Of a DNA stretch of 64,000 nucleotides, positions 24,787 through 33,018 are shown piece after piece. Made by a program: the position numbers and the translations under genes. Position 1 is the stretch's first letter; every line of letters starts with the position of its first letter. Location: the NCBI RefSeq assembly GCF_024609785.1, contig NZ_JANHJQ010000006.1, forward strand, positions 62,001 to 126,000. The letters run 5' to 3'. The notes under the pieces were generated by a model, which ran no database searches, was not told the origin of the DNA, and worked only from the letters and a program-made list of their open reading frames with translations. This stretch comes from Pseudalkalibacillus decolorationis. GTDB taxonomy: Bacteria; Bacillota; Bacilli; Bacillales; Fictibacillaceae.

Positions 24787-26673
24787 GTGAAAGTATATGA
24801 AGCTCCAACCTTATTAGATACAATGTCATCCCGAAAAAAGGATTATGAAACCTTAAGAGAACAGTTGCACACTTTAAAAAAATCGTTTCAAAGCATCGTC
24901 GAACTTGATGACGAATTTCAAGGAAAAGGTGCAGACGCAATCAAAGGATTCTATCGAGCACAGACCGATGTGGCGGAATCATGGCTTCGACTTGTGGATC
25001 AGCAAATCGCATTTTTTAACGGAATGGAGGGGGATGCGGGGGACAAAGAACTTTCCGGTGATACCACTGTTGAAGTTCCTTTTCTTGAATCAGACCTCTC
25101 CCAAAGTGCTATGCGAGCGGATGAAATGGTTACAGACCAACAATCAGAACTCCGGACAATTTTTGGCCGTATCAATGATATTGTTTCCCTTGATGTTTTC
25201 CCACGGGACCATTTTGACGAGCAAATGGCTAAGGCAGAAAAGAAACGTCGAAATACGATTGATGCCGTTGAGCAGCTTGATACTCATTGGAAATCAGAAT
25301 ATGAAACAACTGTAGATGACCAGCAACTTGTCTTTGGTTTATTTCAGGAAATGATGAATGCCACTCGTCAAGGAAATCAAATTTCCCCAATCCACTTCAA
25401 TGCGACTGCTTACCACACGAGTGAGATCTATCAATTAAAAAGGCAAGCGGAACAACAGTCAAAGGACTATCTTAAGTTCAAGGAAGAGCAGGCAATAGCA
25501 CGGGAACGAATCAAGGAACTCGAGGAACTAGAAAACCGACCTTGGTATGAAAAATTGTGGGACGGAACGAAAACCTTTGTTGGGGAATTCAGCGGGTATT
25601 ATGACTACCTGAGAGCAACAGAAGGTGTCGATCCAATTACTGGCGAAAAACTAACTACTGCCCAACGAACAGCAGCTGGAGCTATGGCCGCAGCTGGATT
25701 TATTCCCGTGGTAGGTTGGGCTGGACGGGCTTTTAAAGGCGGAAACGCTATTTATAAGACCACCAAAGGTATCAATGCCGCTGATAATGCACTAGATGCG
25801 TACCAAAACGCGAAAGCATTCAAGAACTTAGAGAAAGCAGAGTTCGGGATTTACGGACTAGTTTCTGCAAATGGCTTTGGTGAATACTTTACCGGGAAAG
25901 ATATGTTTGGAAATGAATTAACGGATGAACAACGCCAAGCGAGCCTTTTTCAGTCATTGGGTATCGTAGGCGTTGCTGGAGCCGCTCGTTGCGTTGATCA
26001 TTTACAAGCTAAAACCCCTAAGTTTAAAGCTCCAAAAAGTACGGTAAAAAGCTTTGATGGTCAATTAGATGGTGTACTAAAAAATCATGGTCTATCAAGA
26101 GCAGAGTTTAATAATTTAAAATTAAAACCAATGAATTCGTTAACAGATACTGAGCTAGAAAAACTAAAAGCTATTAGAGGTGCTGTACCACCTATAACAA
26201 AAGATACACTTATTCAGAAAACAATCCCAGTGAGTGATATTAGTAAGTATTTAGATGGTTCTTATACCAAACTCGGGGGTTATGTTGCTAAAGCAGTTGA
26301 TGTAGAAGAAATAAAGTCATACGATGATTTTATTGAGAGTCTAAGATTGGACTATGTTGATAAGAACGGTAATAGACCATATCCAGAAGGAGGAGGGCCA
26401 TATGGGGTTGTGAAGTTTAAAACCGAATTCACTGATAATGTGGAAATTCCATATGGAGGTAGATTTGGAGGCTCCAACACCGATGACCCACCTTGTACTC
26501 TAAACGGTTTTACGGGTTCTAGAAATGGTAAAACTATACCAGAGTTTAGATTTGATAGATACTATGCTCCTACACACGGATCCGAATTGTACAAAGTGGT
26601 TGATGGAGAAGAATTTCTTGAAGGTATTTATAATGAAGATTTAGGGAAATTTGTAAATGCAAGGACAAAGTAG
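24787..26673 (+). CDS. LXG-domain polymorphic toxin, type VII secretion substrate
   Basis: 628 residues from a GTG start (VKVYEAPTLL matches the LXG consensus start; no nearby in-frame ATG). The LXG helical export domain covers about 1-210. A pre-toxin segment at 270-370 has AGAMAAAGFIPVVGWAGRA. The C-terminal toxin domain (about 430-628) has VPPITKDTLIQK, SLRLDY, VKFKTE, IPYGG, NGFTGSRNGKTIPEF and GSELYKVVDGEE. The same domain ends the broken toxin at 29771-30854. I do not recognise its activity. Secretion genes are not in the window. The next gene is its likely immunity protein. Confidence 0.88.
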   Translation: MKVYEAPTLLDTMSSRKKDYETLREQLHTLKKSFQSIVELDDEFQGKGADAIKGFYRAQTDVAESWLRLVDQQIAFFNGMEGDAGDKELSGDTTVEVPFLESDLSQSAMRADEMVTDQQSELRTIFGRINDIVSLDVFPRDHFDEQMAKAEKKRRNTIDAVEQLDTHWKSEYETTVDDQQLVFGLFQEMMNATRQGNQISPIHFNATAYHTSEIYQLKRQAEQQSKDYLKFKEEQAIARERIKELEELENRPWYEKLWDGTKTFVGEFSGYYDYLRATEGVDPITGEKLTTAQRTAAGAMAAAGFIPVVGWAGRAFKGGNAIYKTTKGINAADNALDAYQNAKAFKNLEKAEFGIYGLVSANGFGEYFTGKDMFGNELTDEQRQASLFQSLGIVGVAGAARCVDHLQAKTPKFKAPKSTVKSFDGQLDGVLKNHGLSRAEFNNLKLKPMNSLTDTELEKLKAIRGAVPPITKDTLIQKTIPVSDISKYLDGSYTKLGGYVAKAVDVEEIKSYDDFIESLRLDYVDKNGNRPYPEGGGPYGVVKFKTEFTDNVEIPYGGRFGGSNTDDPPCTLNGFTGSRNGKTIPEFRFDRYYAPTHGSELYKVVDGEEFLEGIYNEDLGKFVNARTK

Positions 26674-26687
26674 TTCTGGAGGTAATG

Positions 26688-27071
26688 ATGATTAGAACAG
26701 GAACTTACGCATTGTATAACGGAAATGAATATAGATTTAGGCGTATTGACGATCAAACGATAAGACTAATTAGCAACAATAAAAGCGATACATCAAAGGG
26801 ATTTGTACATCTTGCTGAGAACGTTTATACAATGGATGTTCGTGTAAGTAAAATTGATGATCTATATTATATATATTCCGATGGAATATATAAAGGTAAT
26901 AAGTTTGGAGCCACAGAGGGAAGCAAAGGAAAAGTGTTACTGTCTACACCGGATGCCCAACTTGCTGAACAATACGACTTTGACCGTACAGATAAGTACT
27001 TATACTCAAAGTACGTTGATTATAGTGAGGTAGAGATTGTAGAGGAAACAAAGCCATATTCGTTAGACTAG
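26688..27071 (+). CDS. Immunity protein for the LXG toxin (family member 1)
   Basis: 127 residues from ATG 26688, five bases after GGAGG (an ATG one codon earlier is too close). Small soluble protein: IRTGTYALYNGNEYRF start, GIYKGNKFGAT middle and a conserved end DKYLYSKYVDYSEVEIVEE. It is related to the products at 27214 and 30859. Position directly after the toxin, with paralogues beside other remnants of the same toxin, is the basis for the immunity role. Confidence 0.75.
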   Translation: MIRTGTYALYNGNEYRFRRIDDQTIRLISNNKSDTSKGFVHLAENVYTMDVRVSKIDDLYYIYSDGIYKGNKFGATEGSKGKVLLSTPDAQLAEQYDFDRTDKYLYSKYVDYSEVEIVEETKPYSLD

Positions 27072-27079
27072 TAGCGTTG

Positions 27080-27181
27080 TTAACCCTTCCAGAAAGGTGC
27101 TGTGAAGTTCGAATAGGGCTTGATTTGAAGTCGAATCTAGCATTTTCTAATAATGGGACCGATGGTTCTATTCAATTTGAA
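27080..27181 (+). pseudogene. Remnant of an LXG-toxin linker
   Basis: The frame here reads LTLPERCCEVRIGLDL followed by LAFSNNGTDG. It matches LTLPEKWNEIRLGLNL and LAFAGDGN in the linker of the second toxin (about 29964-30050). Neither a toxin domain nor a start is left. It marks a toxin cassette that was lost, leaving its immunity gene. Confidence 0.7.
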
Positions 27182-27213
27182 CTGGTAATTCCAGGTATAA
27201 GAAGGATAGATTT

Positions 27214-27612
27214 ATGTTTAAAAAAGGGATGTATGCAATTTATGGGGGAAAAGAATATCGTTGTAGTAAAACTAGCGACGGCAAAATAGAATTAATTAGT
27301 AGAGACCATGCAGATTTAAACTTAGGATTCGAACACTCTAAAACAAACAATAGTGTATATATAAAGGTAGTTTCAGTTCAAGAAACTGATGATGTGTTTC
27401 GTATAAATCCATTGGCAAAGTATAAAGGTGAACTATTCCCAGTTTCAGACGGGGGTAAGGACAATGTGTTATTAGACACAACAAATACGAGCCTTGCAAA
27501 TAAATATGGATTTGAACGCACTGATAAGTATATGTACTCTAAGTACGTCGATATAAGTGAAGTAGAAATTATAGAGGAAAAGAAACCTTATCCAAAAGAA
27601 TTATTAACATAA
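27214..27612 (+). CDS. Orphan immunity protein (family member 2)
   Basis: 132 residues; AAGGA lies about eight bases before the ATG. Same family as 26688-27071: KKGMYAIYGGKEYR start, AKYKGELFPVS middle, near-identical C-terminal DKYMYSKYVDISEVEIIEEKKP. Preceded by a toxin-linker remnant instead of a toxin, it may protect against toxins of rival strains. Confidence 0.7.
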   Translation: MFKKGMYAIYGGKEYRCSKTSDGKIELISRDHADLNLGFEHSKTNNSVYIKVVSVQETDDVFRINPLAKYKGELFPVSDGGKDNVLLDTTNTSLANKYGFERTDKYMYSKYVDISEVEIIEEKKPYPKELLT

Positions 27613-27796
27613 AGTGTCACTTCCGTTTTTTTTTCTTATGTTTTTGTTAATAATAATTTGAGCTGTAAATTGCAATAATAACTGCACCACTCTTACCCCG
27701 GTCTTTTAGGATATCTCCCTAAATATATTAATTCACGAAAAGTTAATCAAAAACGATAATTGTAAAATGAAATACAACGGGTAAGAATTATAAAAG

Positions 27797-27866
27797 AACC
27801 ATCCGTGAGACCTTCGTGTAAATTGTTTTCGTCGACATTTTTATCGGTCTCACGATGGTTTTTTTG
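27797..27866 (+). terminator. Terminator after the orphan immunity gene
   Basis: AACCATCCGTGAGACC (27797-27812) pairs with GGTCTCACGATGGTT (27846-27860) with one bulge, then six T. Nothing else is visible in 27613-27866. Confidence 0.8.
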
Positions 27867-28366
27867 ATGCCGTTAAGCTCCTTGATGTGTCTACTGGAAA
27901 GAAGAGTACCAGAACTCAGTAGATGCTGAACGAATGACACAGGGGTTATTCCAAGAGATGAGAAATGCCTCTCGACAGGGTAATCAAATCTCACCTATCC
28001 ATTTTGATGCGTCTGCGTACCAAACAAGTGAGATCTACCGCTGAAGGGAAAAGCAGAGCAACAATCAATGGACTATCTGAAGTTTAAAGAAGAGCAGGCG
28101 ATAGCACGTGCCCGAATAAAAGAACTTGAAGAATTAGAAAAAAAGGAAGAAGAGAATCCGTTCTTAGAGACACTAAATAGCTTTAAAGAATTTGGAGACG
28201 GTTTCATGAACGGATTAGAGGAACGGATCGATAAAGCAACAAATTCCTGGTATGACTTTGGCAATTATATGACGCTTGGTGCATTTGATGGAGTAAATTC
28301 TTTTGCGGATGGATTAGATGAGCGAGCAGATGTTGCTACAAACTCTACATATGATTTTATCTTTAC
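27867..28366 (+). pseudogene. Second LXG toxin, 5' part: truncated and frameshifted
   Basis: In successive frames it reads GLFQEMRNASRQGNQISPIH then, after a shift near 28042, DYLKFKEEQAIARARIKELE, both close to residues 175-250 of the first toxin (GLFQEMMNATRQGNQISPIH; DYLKFKEEQAIARERIKELE). The first 170 LXG residues are missing and the fragment starts right after a terminator. The frame then runs through a linker ending NSTYDFIFT, where the IS element interrupts it. Confidence 0.82.
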
Positions 28367-29770
28367 CCGAGAGAAGACTCCCTCTTCAATCGCGTAAATG
28401 CTGAAACCCAGCGATAAGAGGGAGATGAATTTTGGTTGGTGATAGCCAAAACTTTCCTCCTTATGATATAATAAGAACAAATGTTCCTGTTAAATTGTAG
28501 GGGTGAAATCATGTTGATTCATAAAGCCTATCAATTTCGGATATATCCCAATCACACACAGATCGAACTTATTAATAAAACCATTGGCTGTTCAAGATTT
28601 GTATTCAACTTCTTTCTTAGTAAACAAAAAGAAAAGGACGCTTATTGGTATATCGTCGAAGAAATGGTTCAAAATGGTCAGCTTCCAGCGAATAACTGGA
28701 AAGGAAAATGGTTTAACAAATACGATACAGTAAAAGTGCTCCCCGAACTAAAGAAGCATTATCCTTTTTTGAAGGAAGTCGATCGTATTGCTTTGCAAAA
28801 ATCAGTAGAAAATTTAGCTGATTCCTATAACCGCCATTACAAAAAGCAAACGAAACAGCCACGTTTGAAGTCTAAAAAGAATCCTGTTCAATCCTATACC
28901 ACGAAATTTACTAACGGAAATATTGCTGTCCTAAACAACTCTATTAAAATGCCCAAACTTGGCCTTGTCCGCTTTGCAAAAAGCCGTGAAGTCCAAGGAC
29001 GAATTTTGAGTGTTACCGTCAGACGAAAGCCCTCTGGTAAATATTTTGTTTCTCTAATGACAGAAACGGAAATCATTCCATTACCGAAAACCAACACGTC
29101 GATTGGAGTGGACGTTGGTCTAAAAAATGTTGCTATTCTTTCGGATGGAACCGTCTACCCCAATCCAAGGTTTTTCCGTTCACTAGAGGAAAAGTTAGCG
29201 AAAGCACAAAAAGTGATGAACAGACGAACGATAGGCGGTGAAAACTGGTACAAAGCGAAAAGGAAAGTGACACGTATCCACGAAAAGATTGCAAATGCAA
29301 GAAAAGACTATCTGGACAAAATCTCCACTGACATTGTCAAAAACCACGACATAATCGGGATGGAAGATTTGACCGTTTCCAATATGATGAAAAACCATCA
29401 TCTTGCAAAAGCAATCAGTGAGGTATCCTGGTCACACTTCAAAAAAATGATTGAATACAAGTCCAAATGGTACGGTAAACAAGTCGTGACCGTTTCAAAA
29501 AACTTTGCCAGCAGTCAACTGTGTTCTTGTTGCAGCTACCAAAACAAAGACGTTAAAAATCTAGGATTACGTGAATGGAACTGTCCGCAGTGCCATACTC
29601 ATCATGATCGAGATCTTAACGCAAGTATAAATCTCAAAAATGAAGCTATAAGGCTTCTAACCGCAGGGACTGCGGGGATCGCCTAATCCATAACTAGTGG
29701 GTACACTAGTGTTCTTAGGAATCTCCCACTTCAAACAGACCGTAAGGTTGTTAAGTGGTGAGTAGTTCAA
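28367..29770 (+). mobile_element. IS200/IS605-superfamily element with tnpB only (IS1341-like)
   Basis: About 1.4 kb. Left end follows TTTAC (28362-28366) and holds a subterminal hairpin, CTCCCTCTT (28378-28386) with AAGAGGGAG (28416-28424). The right end has ACTAGTGGGTACACTAGT and a hairpin CTCCCACTT (29723-29731) with AAGTGGTGAG, ending TTCAA at 29770. There is no target duplication and no tnpA. Removing 28367-29770 restores one open frame through the toxin (DFIFT-NYITMGGADL), which fixes both ends. Confidence 0.85.
28511..29686 (+). CDS. tnpB: TnpB RNA-guided nuclease
   Basis: 391 residues from ATG 28511 (a start ten codons earlier lacks a ribosome site). OrfB/TnpB family: N-terminal AYQFRIYPN, RuvC residues Asp201 (IGVDVGLKN), Glu285 (GMEDLTV) and Asp366/368 ([11 protein letters not shown]), and a four-cysteine zinc ribbon (CSCC...CPQC) before the last RuvC motif. 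All key residues are intact, so the enzyme may be active. TnpB cuts DNA next to a TAM using an RNA from the element's right end. Confidence 0.93.
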   Translation: MLIHKAYQFRIYPNHTQIELINKTIGCSRFVFNFFLSKQKEKDAYWYIVEEMVQNGQLPANNWKGKWFNKYDTVKVLPELKKHYPFLKEVDRIALQKSVENLADSYNRHYKKQTKQPRLKSKKNPVQSYTTKFTNGNIAVLNNSIKMPKLGLVRFAKSREVQGRILSVTVRRKPSGKYFVSLMTETEIIPLPKTNTSIGVDVGLKNVAILSDGTVYPNPRFFRSLEEKLAKAQKVMNRRTIGGENWYKAKRKVTRIHEKIANARKDYLDKISTDIVKNHDIIGMEDLTVSNMMKNHHLAKAISEVSWSHFKKMIEYKSKWYGKQVVTVSKNFASSQLCSCCSYQNKDVKNLGLREWNCPQCHTHHDRDLNASINLKNEAIRLLTAGTAGIA

Positions 29771-29786
29771 GAACTATATCACAATG
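29690..29786 (+). ncRNA. Candidate TnpB guide RNA (omega/reRNA) 3' part plus guide
   Basis: Known for TnpB elements: the guide RNA overlaps the tnpB 3' end and right end, and its guide is the flanking DNA. Here the structured right end (two hairpins) runs to 29770 and the next 16 bases, GAACTATATCACAATG, would be the guide. The 5' limit is not determined. Confidence 0.45.
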
Positions 29787-30854
29787 GGTGGAGCAGACCT
29801 TGTGAACGGAGCGGTAAATCAAGAAGACAATTTCTCGTCAGACCATTGGTTAAATAGCTTTGGGCTTGCTGCACTTGTAGCTGGAAGACCGTCAACAGCA
29901 GTAAGGTCTACACCAGGTAAATTAAGCTCCAATCCCAGTACACCAACATGGACAAAACGTCCTGCACTGACCCTGCCAGAAAAGTGGAACGAAATAAGAC
30001 TAGGACTTAATTTGAATGAACCAAAGTTAGCATTTGCAGGTGATGGGAATGTGTCCTATAAAGGGGAGATTGATCAGAATCCAGTAAAAGAGGAGACTTT
30101 GGCGAAGTACTCAGTATCTTCAGAAGCGAAGGTAAATAAACCGGATCAAAATATTAAATCTGTTAAGTCTATTACTCATGGTATCGATGCTGAATTTGTT
30201 AGTAATAAGCTACCAAAAGGAAAAGGGTTTGCAGCTGAAATCGATCATGTGTTAGATGAAGTAGGGCTAACCAAGGATGAATTCTATGACATGCAAGCAA
30301 AACTACATACACAACTTACACCAAGTGAGCTTGAGAAAATGAGACAAGTTCGTGAGACTGTGCCACCGCTAGATGAAACTAGTATAATGCAAAAGGTACT
30401 GCCTCTTAATAGAGTAGACAAGTATCTTTCTGGGGATTATGTAACAGTGGGGGGTTGCTTGGCTAGGATAGAAGATGTATCTGATGTTATTAGTTCTAAG
30501 GATGTTATTGATTCATTACGTTTAGACTACGACAAGACTCCATTTTCACCATCTGAAGGATATGCAGTTATTCGGTTTAAAACAAACCAATATGAAAAAT
30601 TCGGTATTCCATATGCTGAGGAGCTTAACAGTTCTAAGGCTATAAAGGAGAATGAATATATTGTAGACCCTCAAACTGGACATGGATTTACAGCCGCAGA
30701 AAATGGTCGTATTATTCCTGAATTCGAAACGAAGTATCTGGATGGTGCACTTCCAACAGATGGTGAAATATATATTGTTAAAGGCGGTACCGAGGAACTT
30801 GTAGGACATTATGATGTATTTGATGGAAGATTTAAACCTCTAAAGGAGCATTAA
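29771..30854 (+). pseudogene. Second LXG toxin, 3' part with intact toxin domain
   Basis: Continuous with 27867-28366 once the IS is removed. Contains the pre-toxin NYITMGGADLVNGAVNQED, the linker LTLPEKWNEIRLGLNL, and a complete C-terminal domain: VPPLDETSIMQK, YLSGDYVTVGG, SLRLDY, VIRFKT, IPYAEE, GFTAAENGRIIPEF and EIYIVKGGTEEL. An ATG at 29784 opens a 356-codon frame, but no good ribosome site precedes it. It may serve as a donor for recombination with the upstream toxin. Confidence 0.8.
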
Positions 30855-30858
30855 GATT

Positions 30859-31260
30859 ATGATTAGAAAAGGTGAATACGGAGTATTTTCTGGAAAAAAA
30901 TTTGAATTATTTTACTATAACCAAAGTTATTATTTACGTTCCAGGGATCAACAAGATACAGAAATAGGTTTCTCTTCTGTAGAAGGTAGGGATTCACTAT
31001 ATATAAAAAAAGTTGATAAAAGTGACCTTGAAGATGCCTATGAAATAGTGCCATATGCTTTTTATAAGGGTTATAAATTCGGTATAGCAGGTTTTAGTAA
31101 TGAAAGAAAAACAGTTTCAATTGTAACAAATGACCCAAAGGTAAGAGATTTATTAAAGTTGGAAGCTCCAGGAGTAGCAGAATTTACAAAAGACGTCCCT
31201 ATTCACGAGTTGGATGTCAAAGAAGAAAAAAGACCAATTATGGGATTTAGCGATAAATAA
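30859..31260 (+). CDS. Immunity protein (family member 3)
   Basis: 133 residues; AAGGAG lies about 11 bases before ATG, four bases after the toxin stop. IRKGEYGVFSGKKFEL start, AFYKGYKFGIAG middle and VPIHELDVKEEKRPI end align with the other two members, though it is the most diverged. Kept intact behind a broken toxin. Confidence 0.7.
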   Translation: MIRKGEYGVFSGKKFELFYYNQSYYLRSRDQQDTEIGFSSVEGRDSLYIKKVDKSDLEDAYEIVPYAFYKGYKFGIAGFSNERKTVSIVTNDPKVRDLLKLEAPGVAEFTKDVPIHELDVKEEKRPIMGFSDK

Positions 31261-31343
31261 GTAGCAAGATATGAAGGAGTGGTCCTGTTCTCTTCTTTTT
31301 TTTATAAATTAATGTGGTGCTTTTGTTGAATTTGTTTAGTTTG

Positions 31344-31373
31344 TTGATTATATAGTGATTTGTTGGATATAAT
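31344..31373 (+). promoter_or_regulatory. Sigma-A-like promoter of the HTH-PIN pair
   Basis: TTGATT (31344-31349), 18 bases, TATAAT (31368-31373), about 20 bases before the TTG start. Confidence 0.55.
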
Positions 31374-31394
31374 AGGGGTAGGAGGTGGGTTACA

Positions 31395-32072
31395 TTGACA
31401 CACATCTTAGACCAGGAACAAGATAAAATGTGGGAAAGTGTTCAAACGTTAGCCGAAATTGATGTAGATCAAGCCAAAGCGGTCTTCAAAGCCGTTATTG
31501 AAAGGTCACTACAACAGTTGGACTTATTAACTCCTATGGTGTCTAGCATGCGTTTGTCGCTGCCTAGTGCAGATGATCTTCTCCAACTTCAAAGCATTGA
31601 AAAAAGCATGCGGGATGCCCTAGCTCATCAAGACGAAGAGAAAACCTATGAGATCTTGGTGGATTACATTGAGTATGTGAGTAAGATGGTAGAAGATGAT
31701 CCGCATAAAATTCAAAAAAAACTGTTAGCTTCTTTTTTGTCAGAAGGCCATAAACGAAAAATGAAATTAAAACAAGTAGATGGTATATATGCTATAACAA
31801 CACCGGTCGCTCCACTATCTAAGGAAATAGATGTTGCTTACTACACTCCAAAAGAAGTGGCTAAAAAATTAGGATTAAGTGACCAAACCATTCGTAGAAT
31901 GTGTGAAAAAGGGAAGTTTGAAGGTGCATATAAAACAGATGGAGGACATTGGAAGATTCCACAAGGTGCCTTCATTACAACAACAAAACAAGATAAACGT
32001 GCTGAAGACGTTTTAAGAAGGATTGACGCAAATAATAAGGAAGCAGGGGATGTTGATGAATTTGATCTATGA
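31395..32072 (+). CDS. Helix-turn-helix (excisionase-like) protein, possible antitoxin of the PIN gene
   Basis: 225 residues from TTG, nine bases after GGAGG. Residues 1-130 are helical and unrecognised. Residues 145-200 form a MerR/excisionase-type winged helix: YYTPKEVAKKLGLSDQTIRR, then GGHWKIPQGAF. The last codons overlap the PIN-domain gene. Overlapping DNA-binding plus PIN genes suggest a toxin-antitoxin pair, although the proteins are larger than classic VapB and VapC. This role is inference. Confidence 0.65.
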   Translation: MTHILDQEQDKMWESVQTLAEIDVDQAKAVFKAVIERSLQQLDLLTPMVSSMRLSLPSADDLLQLQSIEKSMRDALAHQDEEKTYEILVDYIEYVSKMVEDDPHKIQKKLLASFLSEGHKRKMKLKQVDGIYAITTPVAPLSKEIDVAYYTPKEVAKKLGLSDQTIRRMCEKGKFEGAYKTDGGHWKIPQGAFITTTKQDKRAEDVLRRIDANNKEAGDVDEFDL

Positions 32073-32646
32073 TTTCCCATCCCCACCAAAGATTTTCATT
32101 GACACAACGGTACTATGTGGAGCGTTGCGGGTCGATGGTGTAAACCGGAACATCCTTAAAGCGGCCCGCCTTCCTAAATTGTTTCAGCCTGTTGTTTCAA
32201 GGGTTTGTTTGTTTGAATTTGTTCGAAATGCCTCACAAGGACTCGGAAAGGGTAATAATAGTGTAATTTATAAATCAGAAGAAATTGAAGCGTTTCTACA
32301 GGAATTCCTAAGACCTATTTTCGATCATTATTCACATCTGCCGGTTAATAGTTTAATAGGACGTTATAGTGTAAAAACCATCATGCAAGAGCATCGTCCA
32401 ATTGGTGATGTATTGGTGGAATTAAGCGGTTGCAATCATCAAATGGTACAAGAAATCGCATCGACACAAGAAATGTCTGAGCCACTACATCGTTTTGATC
32501 AAGATGACTTTCATGTTTGGATCACTGCGATTCAAGAAGCATGTAATTACATACTAACCACTAATCATCGTCGTTTTCCATCTGAAATTGGCAAAATTAA
32601 ACGAATTCATCCGAGTAACTTTTACGAGCACCTAGTAAATCCTTAA
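32056..32646 (+). CDS. PIN-domain ribonuclease-like protein
   Basis: 196 residues from ATG 32056, six bases after AGGGG; ATG 32050 is the alternative. PIN acid residues appear in order: Asp in IFIDTTVLCGALR, Glu in CLFEFVRNA, and Asp in QDDFHVWITAIQEACNYILT. It likely cleaves RNA in a metal-dependent way. The start lies within the preceding HTH gene, so synthesis is coupled. Confidence 0.75.
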   Translation: MNLIYDFPSPPKIFIDTTVLCGALRVDGVNRNILKAARLPKLFQPVVSRVCLFEFVRNASQGLGKGNNSVIYKSEEIEAFLQEFLRPIFDHYSHLPVNSLIGRYSVKTIMQEHRPIGDVLVELSGCNHQMVQEIASTQEMSEPLHRFDQDDFHVWITAIQEACNYILTTNHRRFPSEIGKIKRIHPSNFYEHLVNP

Positions 32647-33018
32647 CTCGTTTCCTACACTTTGAACACCTCAACAAATTAAACATTAGAAGGATAATCC
32701 CTCGGTTAAATTATTGTTTAACACAATACATGCATGTTACACAGATGAAGAATACAGAAAAGTAAAAGCTTCACACATTATAGGTGCGGTTTGATTTTTG
32801 TATATTTTTGGTTATAAAAAAGGTAGTGATCACAAAGCACAAAGCTATATAATCGGAAACAAGCCTCTTAGGATTTCCATAAAACTACTCTAGTAGAATA
32901 ATAAAAAGTATGGAGTACAAGGAGTCTAAAAGCGGTGGGGGAGGTAAAATACAAAAGGGATCTTCCATAATAGGGAGGCCCCAATTCTTATTTGTATCAA
33001 TTGTGATCTTTTATACAA
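32647..33018. other. Intergenic region without recognisable features
   Basis: 372 bases between the PIN gene and the P450 gene (convergent). AT-rich; I found no ORF with a ribosome site, no strong hairpin and no member of the repeat families. Confidence 0.6.
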
